A DNA stretch of 64,000 bases. It comes from Microbacterium esteraromaticum. GTDB lineage: Bacteria; Actinomycetota; Actinomycetes; Actinomycetales; Microbacteriaceae. The DNA lies in NCBI RefSeq assembly GCF_017303215.1, contig NZ_JAEMWU010000001.1, positions 1,984,001 to 2,048,000 of the forward strand, written 5' to 3'. A program made the translations under genes and the position numbers. Below are positions 45,651 to 54,220 of this stretch, piece by piece. Each line of letters starts with the position of its first letter. The first letter of the stretch is position 1. The notes beneath the pieces are model-generated. The model did no database searches, was not told where the DNA came from, and saw only the letters and a list, made by a program, of their open reading frames with translations.

Positions 45651-46502
45651 CTAGTCTTCCATGGCGCGAGACCGCATGGCCGCCACTATGACGTCCTCAT
45701 CCGGCAGAAGGTGCTCCTGCGACCCGTAACGGAAGATCCGGATCTGCCGCACCGCCTGGTAAAGCAGCATCTCGAAGCCCGAGATGACGTTCGCGCCGGG
45801 CCACTGGGCTGCCAGAGCCGACGGCCACGGCGCGTATGCGGCCTCGAACAGGGCGCCGCCAACGGCCGCGAGCGGAGTGACGACGTCCGTATCGAGCACG
45901 GTTCCGCTGGGCAGGGTGGCCACGGTCGCATCCACGTCGGATGCCGCATGCTCGAAGCCCTGGACGCTGAGCGCGATGCCCAGCGCGCTCGCGATCTCAC
46001 GAAGCCGTCCGGCCGCTTCGGGGCGACGGGCGCGCACATCGACGCGTGTCGCACCGAGATCGTGGAGGGCGACGAGCGCGGATGCCGCCGTCGACCCTGC
46101 GCCGAGGATTCGTGCGCGATCGATACGTGTCACACCGGCGTGCGCGAAGGCATCGACGATGCCGCCGACGTCGGTGTTGAAGCCGCGCAGCGTCGAGCCG
46201 AGCAGCAGTGTGTTGACAGCGCCGGTCAGCGCCGCATGGCGGTCGTGCTCATCAGCACGCGCGTGTGCGACCTCCTTGAGGGGCATGGTCAGCGAGAGCC
46301 CGCGCCAGGAGTCGTCGAGTCCGCTCAGCGCATCGCCAAAGGACCGCTCATCCACTCGGCGACGGCCGTAGTGCCAGTCCAGCCCCAGCAAGCCGTATGC
46401 CGTCGAATGCAACGCCGGCGAACGGCTGTGGCCAATCGGGTCCCCCCACACGGCGAGTTCGGTGCGCGCAGGGGCGTCCGCCTCCGGCTCGGAAGGGTTC
46501 AT
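45651..46502 (-). CDS. aroE: shikimate dehydrogenase
   Basis: Reduces 3-dehydroshikimate with NADPH. The 283 residues show the substrate-binding [13 protein letters not shown], catalytic Lys76 (MPLKEVA) and Asp111 (FNTDVGG), and the dinucleotide loop [12 protein letters not shown]. The ATG at 46502 sits in TGATG with the mltG stop. There is no quinate-specific sign. Confidence 0.94.
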   Translation of the reverse strand: MNPSEPEADAPARTELAVWGDPIGHSRSPALHSTAYGLLGLDWHYGRRRVDERSFGDALSGLDDSWRGLSLTMPLKEVAHARADEHDRHAALTGAVNTLLLGSTLRGFNTDVGGIVDAFAHAGVTRIDRARILGAGSTAASALVALHDLGATRVDVRARRPEAAGRLREIASALGIALSVQGFEHAASDVDATVATLPSGTVLDTDVVTPLAAVGGALFEAAYAPWPSALAAQWPGANVISGFEMLLYQAVRQIRIFRYGSQEHLLPDEDVIVAAMRSRAMED

Positions 46503-48127
46503 CAGTAGCATCCGCCGTCGGGGTTCTCTTCGCACCACTTGCGGTACTGGGCCTCGGCCGCCTGCTGCTCGGCGTAGGTCGCCGAGAAGACGGTCTCACC
46601 CGTGTCGAGATTCACGGTGACGAAGTAGAACCACGGGCCATCGGCCGGATTGGCCGCCGCCTCGATCGCCGCGTGGCTGGGGTTCGCGATCGGCGATGCG
46701 GGCAGTCCCGGGTGCACGTAAGTGTTCCACGGGTTGTCGTCACCGACCACCGACTCCCATGGCCACGATGCGACCGGGCCGTCGTGGTTCAGTCCATAGC
46801 CGTACTGCGCCGTCGAGTCCATCTGCAGCAGTCCGTGGGTCTCGTCGTTGGCGGGGTCGAGACGGTTGGCGATCACGCGCGACACCTTGTCGAAGTCTGC
46901 GGTGTGACCTTCGCGCTGGATGATCGACGCGGTCGTCAGCACCTTCTGGGCGTCGTCAGCTGAGACTCCGACCTCGTCAAGGGACTGCTGCGTTCGGGCG
47001 ACCATCGCCTCGATGACGCCCTTCGCGGTGACGTCGGGATCGAACGTGTAGACCGCCGGGAACAACCAACCCTCGAGCGTGTCGGCCGCCACGCCGTACG
47101 CACCGGGGTCGGCCACGGCCGCCTGCAGGTCCTCCAGCGGGATGCCGACGCCGTCGACGATCTGCGGCAGCGTCGACCGCACTGTGCCGCCCTCGGCGAC
47201 TCGCACGGTGTTCTCCATGCGGTTCTCGGGGTTCTGCAGCGCCTCGAGCGCTGCAGCCGCGGTCATCTTCTGCTGCAGCGCGTAGACGCCGGGGTAGAAG
47301 GTCACGGCCTTGCCCTCGTCGATGAGGTAGTCGTAGAAGACGCTACTGGTCTTGGTGACGCCGGCCTCATAGAGGGCGATCGAAACCGGCTCGCCGGTGT
47401 CACCCTGCTTGATCGTCACCAGCGCCTCGCCGGTGGCGATACCCGCCTCGTAGTCCTTCGGCTCACCCCAGCCCATCATGTCGCTGATCCGGTCGCCGTA
47501 CTGACCCCAGATGGCGAAGCCACCGGCGACGGCGCCGCCGAGGATCACGAGCATGATGATCAGACCGATCAGACACCCGCGCCCGCGACGCTTCTTCGGC
47601 ACGTCACGGTGCTGTTCTGGCGCGAACAGCTCGTGCAGGTGGGGGGCGTCGGCTTCTTCGTCCGATTCTGTCGATGTCGGTGCGTCAGTGGTGGGGTCTG
47701 CGGGCACGGGATCCGCAGCATCGACACGCGGGGCATCGCTCTCCCAGAGCGGCAGGGGGTGCGTCGCCGCGGCGGTGTCGTCGCCCCGCTCCAATGCGAC
47801 GTGGGATGACCGACGGCGCGGCACCTCAGCTGTTTGCGGAGCCGACTCGGATGCCGGCGACGGGGCGGGCTCGGGAGCGGTGCGCGACCCCGAAGCGGAT
47901 ACCCCTCGCCGGGTCGCCTCCTGGGCCGCAGCGTCCCGAGTAGCGGCGCCTCGGGCAGCGGCTTCACGCGCTGCCGCCTCGCGAGCGGCAGCCTCGCGGA
48001 TCGCACGACGCGAACCTGGAGCGGGCGCATCGCGCTCCGAGTTCCCCGGCAAAGGCGACGATGCCGTCGGAAGATTGCCGAACAGATCGTTCGGAGCGCC
48101 ATTGTTCCGTGCGTCCGGGTCAGACAT
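46502..48127 (-). CDS. mltG: endolytic transglycosylase MltG with long disordered N-terminal region
   Basis: Cleaves nascent peptidoglycan strands at the membrane. The 541 residues comprise a cytoplasmic low-complexity region (about 1-180, rich in Ala, Pro, Glu and Arg, with near-exact EAAAR repeats at about 44-60), one membrane span (about 185-208) and an extracellular YceG domain with LEGWLFPAVY and catalytic Glu406 (IIQREGHTADF). The ATG at 48127 overlaps ruvX by 8 bases. The ruvX-mltG-aro order is conserved in actinobacteria. Confidence 0.94.
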   Translation of the reverse strand: MSDPDARNNGAPNDLFGNLPTASSPLPGNSERDAPAPGSRRAIREAAAREAAAREAAARGAATRDAAAQEATRRGVSASGSRTAPEPAPSPASESAPQTAEVPRRRSSHVALERGDDTAAATHPLPLWESDAPRVDAADPVPADPTTDAPTSTESDEEADAPHLHELFAPEQHRDVPKKRRGRGCLIGLIIMLVILGGAVAGGFAIWGQYGDRISDMMGWGEPKDYEAGIATGEALVTIKQGDTGEPVSIALYEAGVTKTSSVFYDYLIDEGKAVTFYPGVYALQQKMTAAAALEALQNPENRMENTVRVAEGGTVRSTLPQIVDGVGIPLEDLQAAVADPGAYGVAADTLEGWLFPAVYTFDPDVTAKGVIEAMVARTQQSLDEVGVSADDAQKVLTTASIIQREGHTADFDKVSRVIANRLDPANDETHGLLQMDSTAQYGYGLNHDGPVASWPWESVVGDDNPWNTYVHPGLPASPIANPSHAAIEAAANPADGPWFYFVTVNLDTGETVFSATYAEQQAAEAQYRKWCEENPDGGCY

Positions 48128-48602
48128 CGTGCGATGACTCCTCGGGGGTCTCGACCAACACACCGGCGGGGCGACCGGTGCTCTTCTCGGTGTCGACCGC
48201 GTGCTGCAGCAGTACGACCGCGGCGACCTGATCGACAATGCTACGAGAGTTCTTCTGCGAACGACCGGAGGACCGCAGCGCGGTGTGCGCGCTGACCGTG
48301 CTCAATCGCTCGTCGACCATCCGTACCGGTCGACCGGTGCTGGTGAGCAACAGGGCAGCGAACTCACGGGCATCCGTCGTCGACGGCGTCTCCTCGCCCC
48401 GCATGTTGACGGGCAGGCCCACGACGATCTCGAGCGGCTCCCACTCGTCAGCAAGCTGAGCGATCCTCGCCACCGACGTCTCCGAGCGGGGCACGGTCTC
48501 AACAGGCACCGCGAGCATTCCGTCCGGGTCGCACCGCGACACGCCAACGCGGGCTCTGCCCACGTCGATACCGAGGCGCACCCCGCGACGGAAACCGCTC
48601 AC
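48120..48602 (-). CDS. ruvX: Holliday junction resolvase-like protein RuvX (YqgF)
   Basis: A 160-residue RNase H-fold protein, involved in pre-16S rRNA processing in E. coli and a putative junction resolvase. Acidic residues lie in RLGIDVGRARVG, VVGLP and MVDERLST. The GTG start overlaps the alaS stop (GTGA). Confidence 0.93.
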   Translation of the reverse strand: MSGFRRGVRLGIDVGRARVGVSRCDPDGMLAVPVETVPRSETSVARIAQLADEWEPLEIVVGLPVNMRGEETPSTTDAREFAALLLTSTGRPVRMVDERLSTVSAHTALRSSGRSQKNSRSIVDQVAAVVLLQHAVDTEKSTGRPAGVLVETPEESSHDV

Positions 48603-51259
48603 GCGTCCGCCAGGGTCGCCACCACCGCGTCCAGCGCGGCTTCCAGTGCCGACGCGTCGGTGCCACCGCCCTGCGCAACGTCGTCCTTGCCGCCGCCGCC
48701 ACCGCCCAGCGTTCCGGCTGCGATGCGCACGAGAGCGCCGGCCTTGGCACCTGCGGCGCGCGCCGCCTCATTCGTCGCGATGACCACGATCGGGCGACCA
48801 CCGGCGACTCCGCCGAAAGCCACGACAGCAGCATCCGACCCCAGGCGCTCGCGCACGCTCAACGCGAGCGTGCGCACGTCGTCGGCCGAGCCGACCTCAC
48901 CCAGCGACGCGGATGCGACCCGGTACGCACCCACGTTCCGCGCGGCCTCGGCCAGAGCCGGCACACGCCCCTCGCGTTCCTTCGCCTCGAACTGCGCGAT
49001 GCGCTTCTCAGCAGCCTTGAGGTTCGCCTGCAGCTCCTCGATGCGCGCCGCGAGCTGGTCGCGGGGCGACTTCAGCGCCGCGGTCAGCTGCGACACGACG
49101 GTGCGCTCGGCGGCCAGCTCACGGAATGCGTCCTGGCCGACCAGTGCTTCGATTCGGCGGTTGGACGCACCGATCGAGGATTCACCGACGAGGCTCACCA
49201 GACCGATCTCGGAGCTGCTCGACACGTGCGTTCCAGCGCAGAGCTCGCGCGACCACGGGCCGCCGATGTCGACCATGCGCACGACGTCACCGTACTTCTC
49301 ACCGAACAGTGCCATTGCGCCGGCTTCCTTGGCCTCATCCAGCGAGACGACACGGGTCGTGACCTCGAGTGCGTCGTCGACGGCGCGGCTCACGATCTCC
49401 TCGATCTCACTGCGCGTGTCGGTCGACAGCGGTTGCGACCACGCGAAGTCGAAACGCATGTAACCGGCACGGTTGAGCGACCCCGCCTGCGTGGCGGTCT
49501 TGCCGAGCGTGTCGCGCAGCGCCGCGTGCACCAGGTGGGTGGCCGAGTGCGCCTGACGCGCGGCACGACGGTTCGCACCATCGACCACGGTGGTGGCACG
49601 GTCGTCGATCGCGACAGACCCGGATGCCACATGCACGGTGTGGCTGATCAGGCCGGGCACCGGCCGCTGCACATCGAGCACGTCGAGCTCGAAACCGGTG
49701 CCGACGATCGTTCCCTTGTCAGCGACCTGGCCGCCGGACTCGGCGTAGAGCGTCGTCTCGGCGAGGATCACCTCGGCGACGTCGCCCTCGGACGCGCTGG
49801 TGACGGTCTGGCCGTCGACGATGATGCCGAGCACGCGCGAGTCCGCTTGCAGATCGGTATAGCCGAGGAAGCCGGTCTCGCCGAGCGCACGGAAGTCACG
49901 ATAGATCGACAGGTCGGCCAGCTGGCTCTTGCGACCACGGGCGTCGGCCTTGGCGCGCTCGCGCTGCTGCTGCATCAGCGAGTCGAAGGCGCCGCGGTCG
50001 ACCTGCAGGCCAGCCTCTTCAGCGACCTCGAGAGTGAGATCGATCGGGAAGCCGTAGGTGTCGTGCAGCAGGAACGCCTCGGACCCGCTCAGGGTGGAGC
50101 CGCCGGCCTTCTTGGTGTCGGTCAGTGCGAGATCGAGGATCGTCGAGCCCTGCGCCAGGGTACGGCGGAACGTCTCTTCCTCGGCGTACGCGGCGGACGA
50201 CAGCGTCGCCCACTCGGTCTCCAGTACCGGGTAGGCCGACTTCATGGCGTCCCGCGACGCCGAGAACAGCTCGGGGAAGCTCGGAGCGTCGACACCCAGC
50301 AGACGCATCGCGCGCACGGTGCGGCGCATCAGCCTGCGCAGGATGTACCCACGGCCCTCGTTGGACGGGCGTACGCCGTCGGAGAGCAGCATCAGCGACG
50401 AACGCACGTGATCCGCGATCACGCGGAAGCGCACGTCATCCTCGTGGGCCGCACCGTAGCGGCGACCCGACAGTTCGACCGCGCGGTCGAGCACCGGACG
50501 CACCTGATCGGTCTCATACATGTTCTCGACGCCCTGCTTGAGGAAGGCGACGCGCTCAAGCCCCATGCCGGTGTCGATGTTCTTCTTGGGCAGCTCTCCG
50601 ACGATGTCGAACTCGGTGCCGCTGCGCAGGTTCTGGATGAAGTCCTGCATGAACACGAGGTTCCAGATCTCCAGGAACCGAGAGTCATCGGCGGCGGGGC
50701 CGCCATCCTTGCCGTATGCGGGCCCGCGGTCGAAGAAGATCTCGGAGTCCGGACCGCCGGGGCCGGGCTGGCCGGTGTGCCAGTAGTTGTCGGCGCGCCC
50801 CAGGCGCTGGATACGTTCGGGCTTCAGTCCGATGACGTCGCGCCAGATGGACTCTGCCTCGTCGTCGGTCTCATAGACGGTGACCCAGAGATCCTTCTCA
50901 TCGAACCCGAGCCCGCCATCGGACTCGGACGAGGTCAGCAGCTCCCATGCGTAGCGGATCGCGCCCTCTTTGAAGTAGTCGCCGAACGACCAGTTGCCCA
51001 GCATCTGGAAGAAGGTGCCGTGGCGGGCGGTCTTGCCCACCTCTTCGATGTCGTTGGTGCGGATGCACTTCTGCAGGTCGGCGATCCGCGGGTGCGGCGA
51101 TGGCACAACCCCGGTGAGGTAGGGGATGAACGGCACCATACCGGCGACCGTGAACAGCAGCGTCGGGTCATCGCTGACCAATGACGCGGACGGGACGATG
51201 ACGTGGTCGTTCTTCTCGAAGTAGTCGAGGTAGCGCTGCGCGATCTCCGCAGATTTCAT
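48599..51259 (-). CDS. alaS: alanyl-tRNA synthetase
   Basis: Charges tRNA-Ala. The 886 residues hold a class II catalytic core (RHGTFFQMLGNWSFGDYFK), an editing domain with zinc ligands in HSATHLVHAAL and CAGTHV, and a C-terminal DHHA1 domain with glycine-rich GGGGGKDDVAQGGG. The ATG start is conserved. It leads the alaS-ruvX-mltG-aroE chain. Confidence 0.97.
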   Translation of the reverse strand: MKSAEIAQRYLDYFEKNDHVIVPSASLVSDDPTLLFTVAGMVPFIPYLTGVVPSPHPRIADLQKCIRTNDIEEVGKTARHGTFFQMLGNWSFGDYFKEGAIRYAWELLTSSESDGGLGFDEKDLWVTVYETDDEAESIWRDVIGLKPERIQRLGRADNYWHTGQPGPGGPDSEIFFDRGPAYGKDGGPAADDSRFLEIWNLVFMQDFIQNLRSGTEFDIVGELPKKNIDTGMGLERVAFLKQGVENMYETDQVRPVLDRAVELSGRRYGAAHEDDVRFRVIADHVRSSLMLLSDGVRPSNEGRGYILRRLMRRTVRAMRLLGVDAPSFPELFSASRDAMKSAYPVLETEWATLSSAAYAEEETFRRTLAQGSTILDLALTDTKKAGGSTLSGSEAFLLHDTYGFPIDLTLEVAEEAGLQVDRGAFDSLMQQQRERAKADARGRKSQLADLSIYRDFRALGETGFLGYTDLQADSRVLGIIVDGQTVTSASEGDVAEVILAETTLYAESGGQVADKGTIVGTGFELDVLDVQRPVPGLISHTVHVASGSVAIDDRATTVVDGANRRAARQAHSATHLVHAALRDTLGKTATQAGSLNRAGYMRFDFAWSQPLSTDTRSEIEEIVSRAVDDALEVTTRVVSLDEAKEAGAMALFGEKYGDVVRMVDIGGPWSRELCAGTHVSSSSEIGLVSLVGESSIGASNRRIEALVGQDAFRELAAERTVVSQLTAALKSPRDQLAARIEELQANLKAAEKRIAQFEAKEREGRVPALAEAARNVGAYRVASASLGEVGSADDVRTLALSVRERLGSDAAVVAFGGVAGGRPIVVIATNEAARAAGAKAGALVRIAAGTLGGGGGGKDDVAQGGGTDASALEAALDAVVATLADA

Positions 51260-51330
51260 GGCGTTGGTTGCTGTCCTTGCGTGCAGTGCCGCGGAGCGGC
51301 GAGGGGCGATGCGGGTATCAGTCGTCGGTG

Positions 51331-51519
51331 TCAGTCGTCGGCAGGGTCCGACAGACGGGCGTCCTGCTGGCGGTAGGCGTCACCGAGAATGGCGGTGAAC
51401 TGCGACAGACGCGCGTCGATCTCGCCGAAGATCTCCTGACCGCGCGGGTCCTTGTTCATGAAGTGGGCGGCGACGAACCCGCCGATCACACCGATCAGGA
51501 ACCACAGCAGATTCTTCAT
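51331..51519 (-). CDS. small conserved membrane protein
   Basis: A 62-residue protein with one membrane span at about residues 3-20 (LLWFLIGVIGGFVAAHFM) and a charged helical tail. Small proteins of this type occur between rpsD and alaS in related actinobacteria; the function is unknown. The ATG at 51519 lies 6 bases after a TAGGAT box, which may act as a -10 or, through AGGA, as the Shine-Dalgarno sequence. Confidence 0.75.
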   Translation of the reverse strand: MKNLLWFLIGVIGGFVAAHFMNKDPRGQEIFGEIDARLSQFTAILGDAYRQQDARLSDPADD

Positions 51520-51525
51520 TACGCC

Positions 51526-51531
51526 ATCCTA
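51526..51531 (-). promoter_or_regulatory. TAGGAT box upstream of the small membrane protein gene
   Basis: TAGGAT ends 6 bases before the ATG, directly after the rpsD terminator hairpin. It could be a -10 for a leaderless message or a Shine-Dalgarno sequence. Confidence 0.4.
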
Positions 51532-51535
51532 CGAC

Positions 51536-51566
51536 GAGAGGCGCCGGGGAATCCCCGACGCCTCTC
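51536..51566 (-). terminator. terminator of rpsD
   Basis: Arms 51536-51549 (GAGAGGCGCCGGGG) and 51553-51566 pair over 14 positions with one mismatch and a 3-base loop. It starts 35 bases after the rpsD stop. Confidence 0.6.
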
Positions 51567-51601
51567 GGATGCGTCATCAACAGGCGGAAGCCTGCCTCAG
51601 A

Positions 51602-52231
51602 TCAGCGAGCCGCGTAGTACTCGACGACCAGCTGCACTTCACAGGTCACGGGGACCTCAGCGCGCTTCGGACGACGAACGAGCTTCGCCTGCAGCTTGTC
51701 GAGCTCGACCTCGAGGTAGCCGGGAACGGGCGGCAGGACGTCGGCGTGACCGCCGGCGGCTGCGACCTGGAAGGGCTCGAGGCCCTCGCTCTTGGCCTTG
51801 ACGTGGATGAGCTGACCCGGCTTCACGCGGAACGACGGGCGGTCGACGAGCTGACCGTCGACGAGGATGTGACGGTGCACGACCAGCTGGCGCGCCTGCG
51901 CCGTGGTGCGGGCGAAGCCGGCACGCAGCACGAGGGCGTCCAGACGCATCTCGAGCAGCTCGACGAGGTTCTCACCGGTCAGGCCGTCCTTGCGGCGGGC
52001 CTCGTTGAAGGCGATGCGCAGCTGCTTCTCGCGGATGCCGTACTGCTCGCGCAGACGCTGCTTCTCACGCAGACGGACGGCGTAGTCGCTGTCAGCCTTG
52101 CGCTTGGTGCGGCCGTGCTCGCCGGGAGCGTAGGGACGCTTCTCGAGGTAGCGGGCGGCCTTCGGGGTGAGCGGGATTCCCAGCGCGCGGCTGAGACGGA
52201 CCTTGCGGCGGTCCTGGGACTTCGTAACCAC
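51602..52231 (-). CDS. rpsD: 30S ribosomal protein S4
   Basis: Primary 16S-binding small-subunit protein, 209 residues, with the S4 RNA-binding fold around MRLDALVLRAGFARTTAQARQLVVHRHILVDG. The N-terminal zinc cysteines are absent. It stands alone, outside the ribosomal protein operons. The GTG start at 52231 follows GGAAGGA. The 175-base upstream gap (52232-52406) should carry its promoter, but I see no box I trust. Confidence 0.97.
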   Translation of the reverse strand: MVTKSQDRRKVRLSRALGIPLTPKAARYLEKRPYAPGEHGRTKRKADSDYAVRLREKQRLREQYGIREKQLRIAFNEARRKDGLTGENLVELLEMRLDALVLRAGFARTTAQARQLVVHRHILVDGQLVDRPSFRVKPGQLIHVKAKSEGLEPFQVAAAGGHADVLPPVPGYLEVELDKLQAKLVRRPKRAEVPVTCEVQLVVEYYAAR

Positions 52232-52406
52232 GAAGCATTCCTTCCGTTACGTGGACGCGTCTTTCACGTCTCACGGGCGTATCTCCTGCGCTCTGCCGGC
52301 AGGCGCACGCCGGGGCGCCTGATCGGTGGGTATGAGCGGAGGGATGCCCGAAAACTCGGTTTCGAGCCGATCCATGCTATCAGATCGGCCATCGGTGACC
52401 GCCGGA

Positions 52407-53738
52407 TCAGCGATCGCCGAGAATACGACGGATGCGCTCCAGACGTGCTGCGACGTCGCGCTCTGCGCCAAGCGGCTTCGGCTGGTAGTAGCGGCGTCCG
52501 TCCAGGTCGTCCGGCAAGTACTGCTGCGGAACGATTCCCGCCTCGTTGTCATGCGGGTAGCGATACCCCTTGCCATGGCCGAGTCGCTTCGCCCCGGCGT
52601 AGTGCGCGTCACGCAAATGAATCGGCACGCGGCCGAATCCGCCAGCGCGCACGTCGGCGATCGCCTGGTTGATGGCAAGGTAGGCGGCATTCGATTTGGC
52701 CGTCGTCGCGAGATAGATGGTGGCCTCGGCCAATGGGATGCGCCCCTCGGGCATCCCGATGAATGCCACGGCGTCCGCAGCAGCGGTGGCGATGACCAGC
52801 GCCTGCGGGTCGGCGAGCCCGATGTCCTCCGCCGCCGAGATCACCAGGCGACGAGCGATGAACCGGGGGTCCTCCCCCGCTTCGATCATCCGGGCGAGGT
52901 AGTGCACGGCGGCATCCGCATCCGATCCGCGGATCGACTTGATGAACGCGCTGATGACGTCATAGTGCTCGTCGCCCTGCCGGTCGTAGCGCAGCAGCGC
53001 GCGGTCGACCGCCTGCGAGACGTCCTCATCCGTGACGTCGGCGGAGGCATCCGCATCGGCTCTCGACAGTGCGACGGCCGCAGCGGCCTCCAGGCCGGTG
53101 AGCGCACGACGCCCATCACCCGAGGCGAGACGGATCAGCGCCGCGCGGGCCTCATCGGTGAGCCGCACGCGTCCAGCGAGCCCTCGGGCGTCTGTGACGG
53201 CACGGTCGACCAGAACGCCGATGTCGTCATCGGTCAGCGGCTGCAGCGTGAGCAGGAGCGAACGCGACAGCAACGGAGAGATCACCGAGAACGACGGGTT
53301 CTCGGTCGTGGCCGCGATCAGGATCACCCAGCCGTTCTCGACGCCAGGCAGCAGGGCATCCTGTTGAGCCTTTGTGAAACGGTGGATCTCGTCCAGGAAG
53401 AGGATCGTGGTCTGCCCATAAAGGTCGCGCTGAGTGATCGCCTCTTGCATCACCTCGCGAACGTCCTTCACGCCCGCGGTGATCGCCGACAACTCGACGA
53501 ACCGTCGCCCTGATGACCGGGCGATGGCCTGAGCGAGAGTGGTCTTGCCCGTGCCGGGCGGCCCCCAGAGGATGATCGATACCGCGCCCGGCGCGCTGGC
53601 CTCGGGGTCGGCCAGTGCCACGATCGGCGAGCCGGGCCGGAGCAGATGCTGCTGACCGGCTACCTCGTCGAGAGACGTCGGGCGCATACGCACCGCGAGC
53701 GGTGTCTGGCCCGACATCAGGGAGGCTGCGGAGGTCAT
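52407..53738 (-). CDS. rarA: replication-associated recombination protein A (AAA+ ATPase)
   Basis: The 443 residues show Walker A (WGPPGTGKTT), Walker B (FLDEIHRF), sensor 1 (AATTENPSF) and the C-terminal tetramerisation part. RarA/MgsA acts at stalled forks. The ATG at 53738 is preceded at 6 bases by a TAGCCT box, so the transcript may be leaderless; an ATG 7 codons in is an alternative start. It is divergent from the plus-strand membrane protein gene. Confidence 0.94.
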   Translation of the reverse strand: MTSAASLMSGQTPLAVRMRPTSLDEVAGQQHLLRPGSPIVALADPEASAPGAVSIILWGPPGTGKTTLAQAIARSSGRRFVELSAITAGVKDVREVMQEAITQRDLYGQTTILFLDEIHRFTKAQQDALLPGVENGWVILIAATTENPSFSVISPLLSRSLLLTLQPLTDDDIGVLVDRAVTDARGLAGRVRLTDEARAALIRLASGDGRRALTGLEAAAAVALSRADADASADVTDEDVSQAVDRALLRYDRQGDEHYDVISAFIKSIRGSDADAAVHYLARMIEAGEDPRFIARRLVISAAEDIGLADPQALVIATAAADAVAFIGMPEGRIPLAEATIYLATTAKSNAAYLAINQAIADVRAGGFGRVPIHLRDAHYAGAKRLGHGKGYRYPHDNEAGIVPQQYLPDDLDGRRYYQPKPLGAERDVAARLERIRRILGDR

Positions 53739-53744
53739 ACGTCC

Positions 53745-53750
53745 AGGCTA
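53745..53750 (-). promoter_or_regulatory. -10 box of rarA (TAGCCT)
   Basis: TAGCCT ends 6 bases before the rarA ATG. There is no Shine-Dalgarno sequence in between, which favours a leaderless message. Confidence 0.45.
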
Positions 53751-53845
53751 CTGGCGCGACCGACACGCGGGCGCGCCGACGGTAGGCTCGCAGGGTCGGA
53801 CGGGTCGCGCACGATCCTCCGAGTGATGAGCAGAGGAGAACGACG

Positions 53846-54145
53846 ATGGCGGCACGCGGTTCCCGCGGAGCGCAGCAGCGCGCTCGCACCGAGGCCGAAC
53901 GGGCGCGACTCTACGCGGCCCGCACGGCATGGCACGAGAAACTGCTGCGCCGTAAGCATCGCGACAACCTCATCGCCGTCAGCGCAGGCACCCTGATCGT
54001 CGCGGGCGCCATCGTGAGCCAGACCCTTCTGGGCATGTCGGCGACGCCCGCACCCGCCGATCCCAGCACGACACCGTCGCCCGCTGCGACCACTCCGGCA
54101 TCCCCCACGCCGACCCCCACGCCCGAGCAGAGCACGGACGAGTGA
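53846..54145 (+). CDS. small single-span membrane protein, function unknown
   Basis: A 99-residue protein. The basic N-terminal half (RGSRGAQQRARTEAERARL) precedes one membrane span (about 43-63, AVSAGTLIVAGAIVSQTLLG). A Pro/Thr/Ala-rich tail of about 35 residues follows, probably outside the cell. I recognise no domain. GAGGAGAA precedes the ATG. It lies just upstream of the DUF349 gene. Confidence 0.7.
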   Translation: MAARGSRGAQQRARTEAERARLYAARTAWHEKLLRRKHRDNLIAVSAGTLIVAGAIVSQTLLGMSATPAPADPSTTPSPAATTPASPTPTPTPEQSTDE

Positions 54146-54170
54146 ACCGGGGCGGCGAGTGAACTAGGCT
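54142..54170 (+). promoter_or_regulatory. promoter of the DUF349 gene (GTGAAC-N17-TAGGCT)
   Basis: GTGAAC (54142-54147) and TAGGCT (54165-54170) are 17 bases apart, giving a leader of about 45 bases before the GTG at 54221. It has the same architecture as the pdtaR promoter. Confidence 0.5.
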
Positions 54171-54220
54171 GGCTCTCGTCCTTTCCCACTCCCGCGGGAT
54201 ACCTGCGCAAGGAGAACACC

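Noticed and set aside
51318..51341. Tandem direct repeat TCAGTCGTCGG at 51318-51328 and 51331-51341
   Set aside because: Only two 11-base copies, one of which includes the stop codon of the small membrane protein gene; probably a small local duplication without function.
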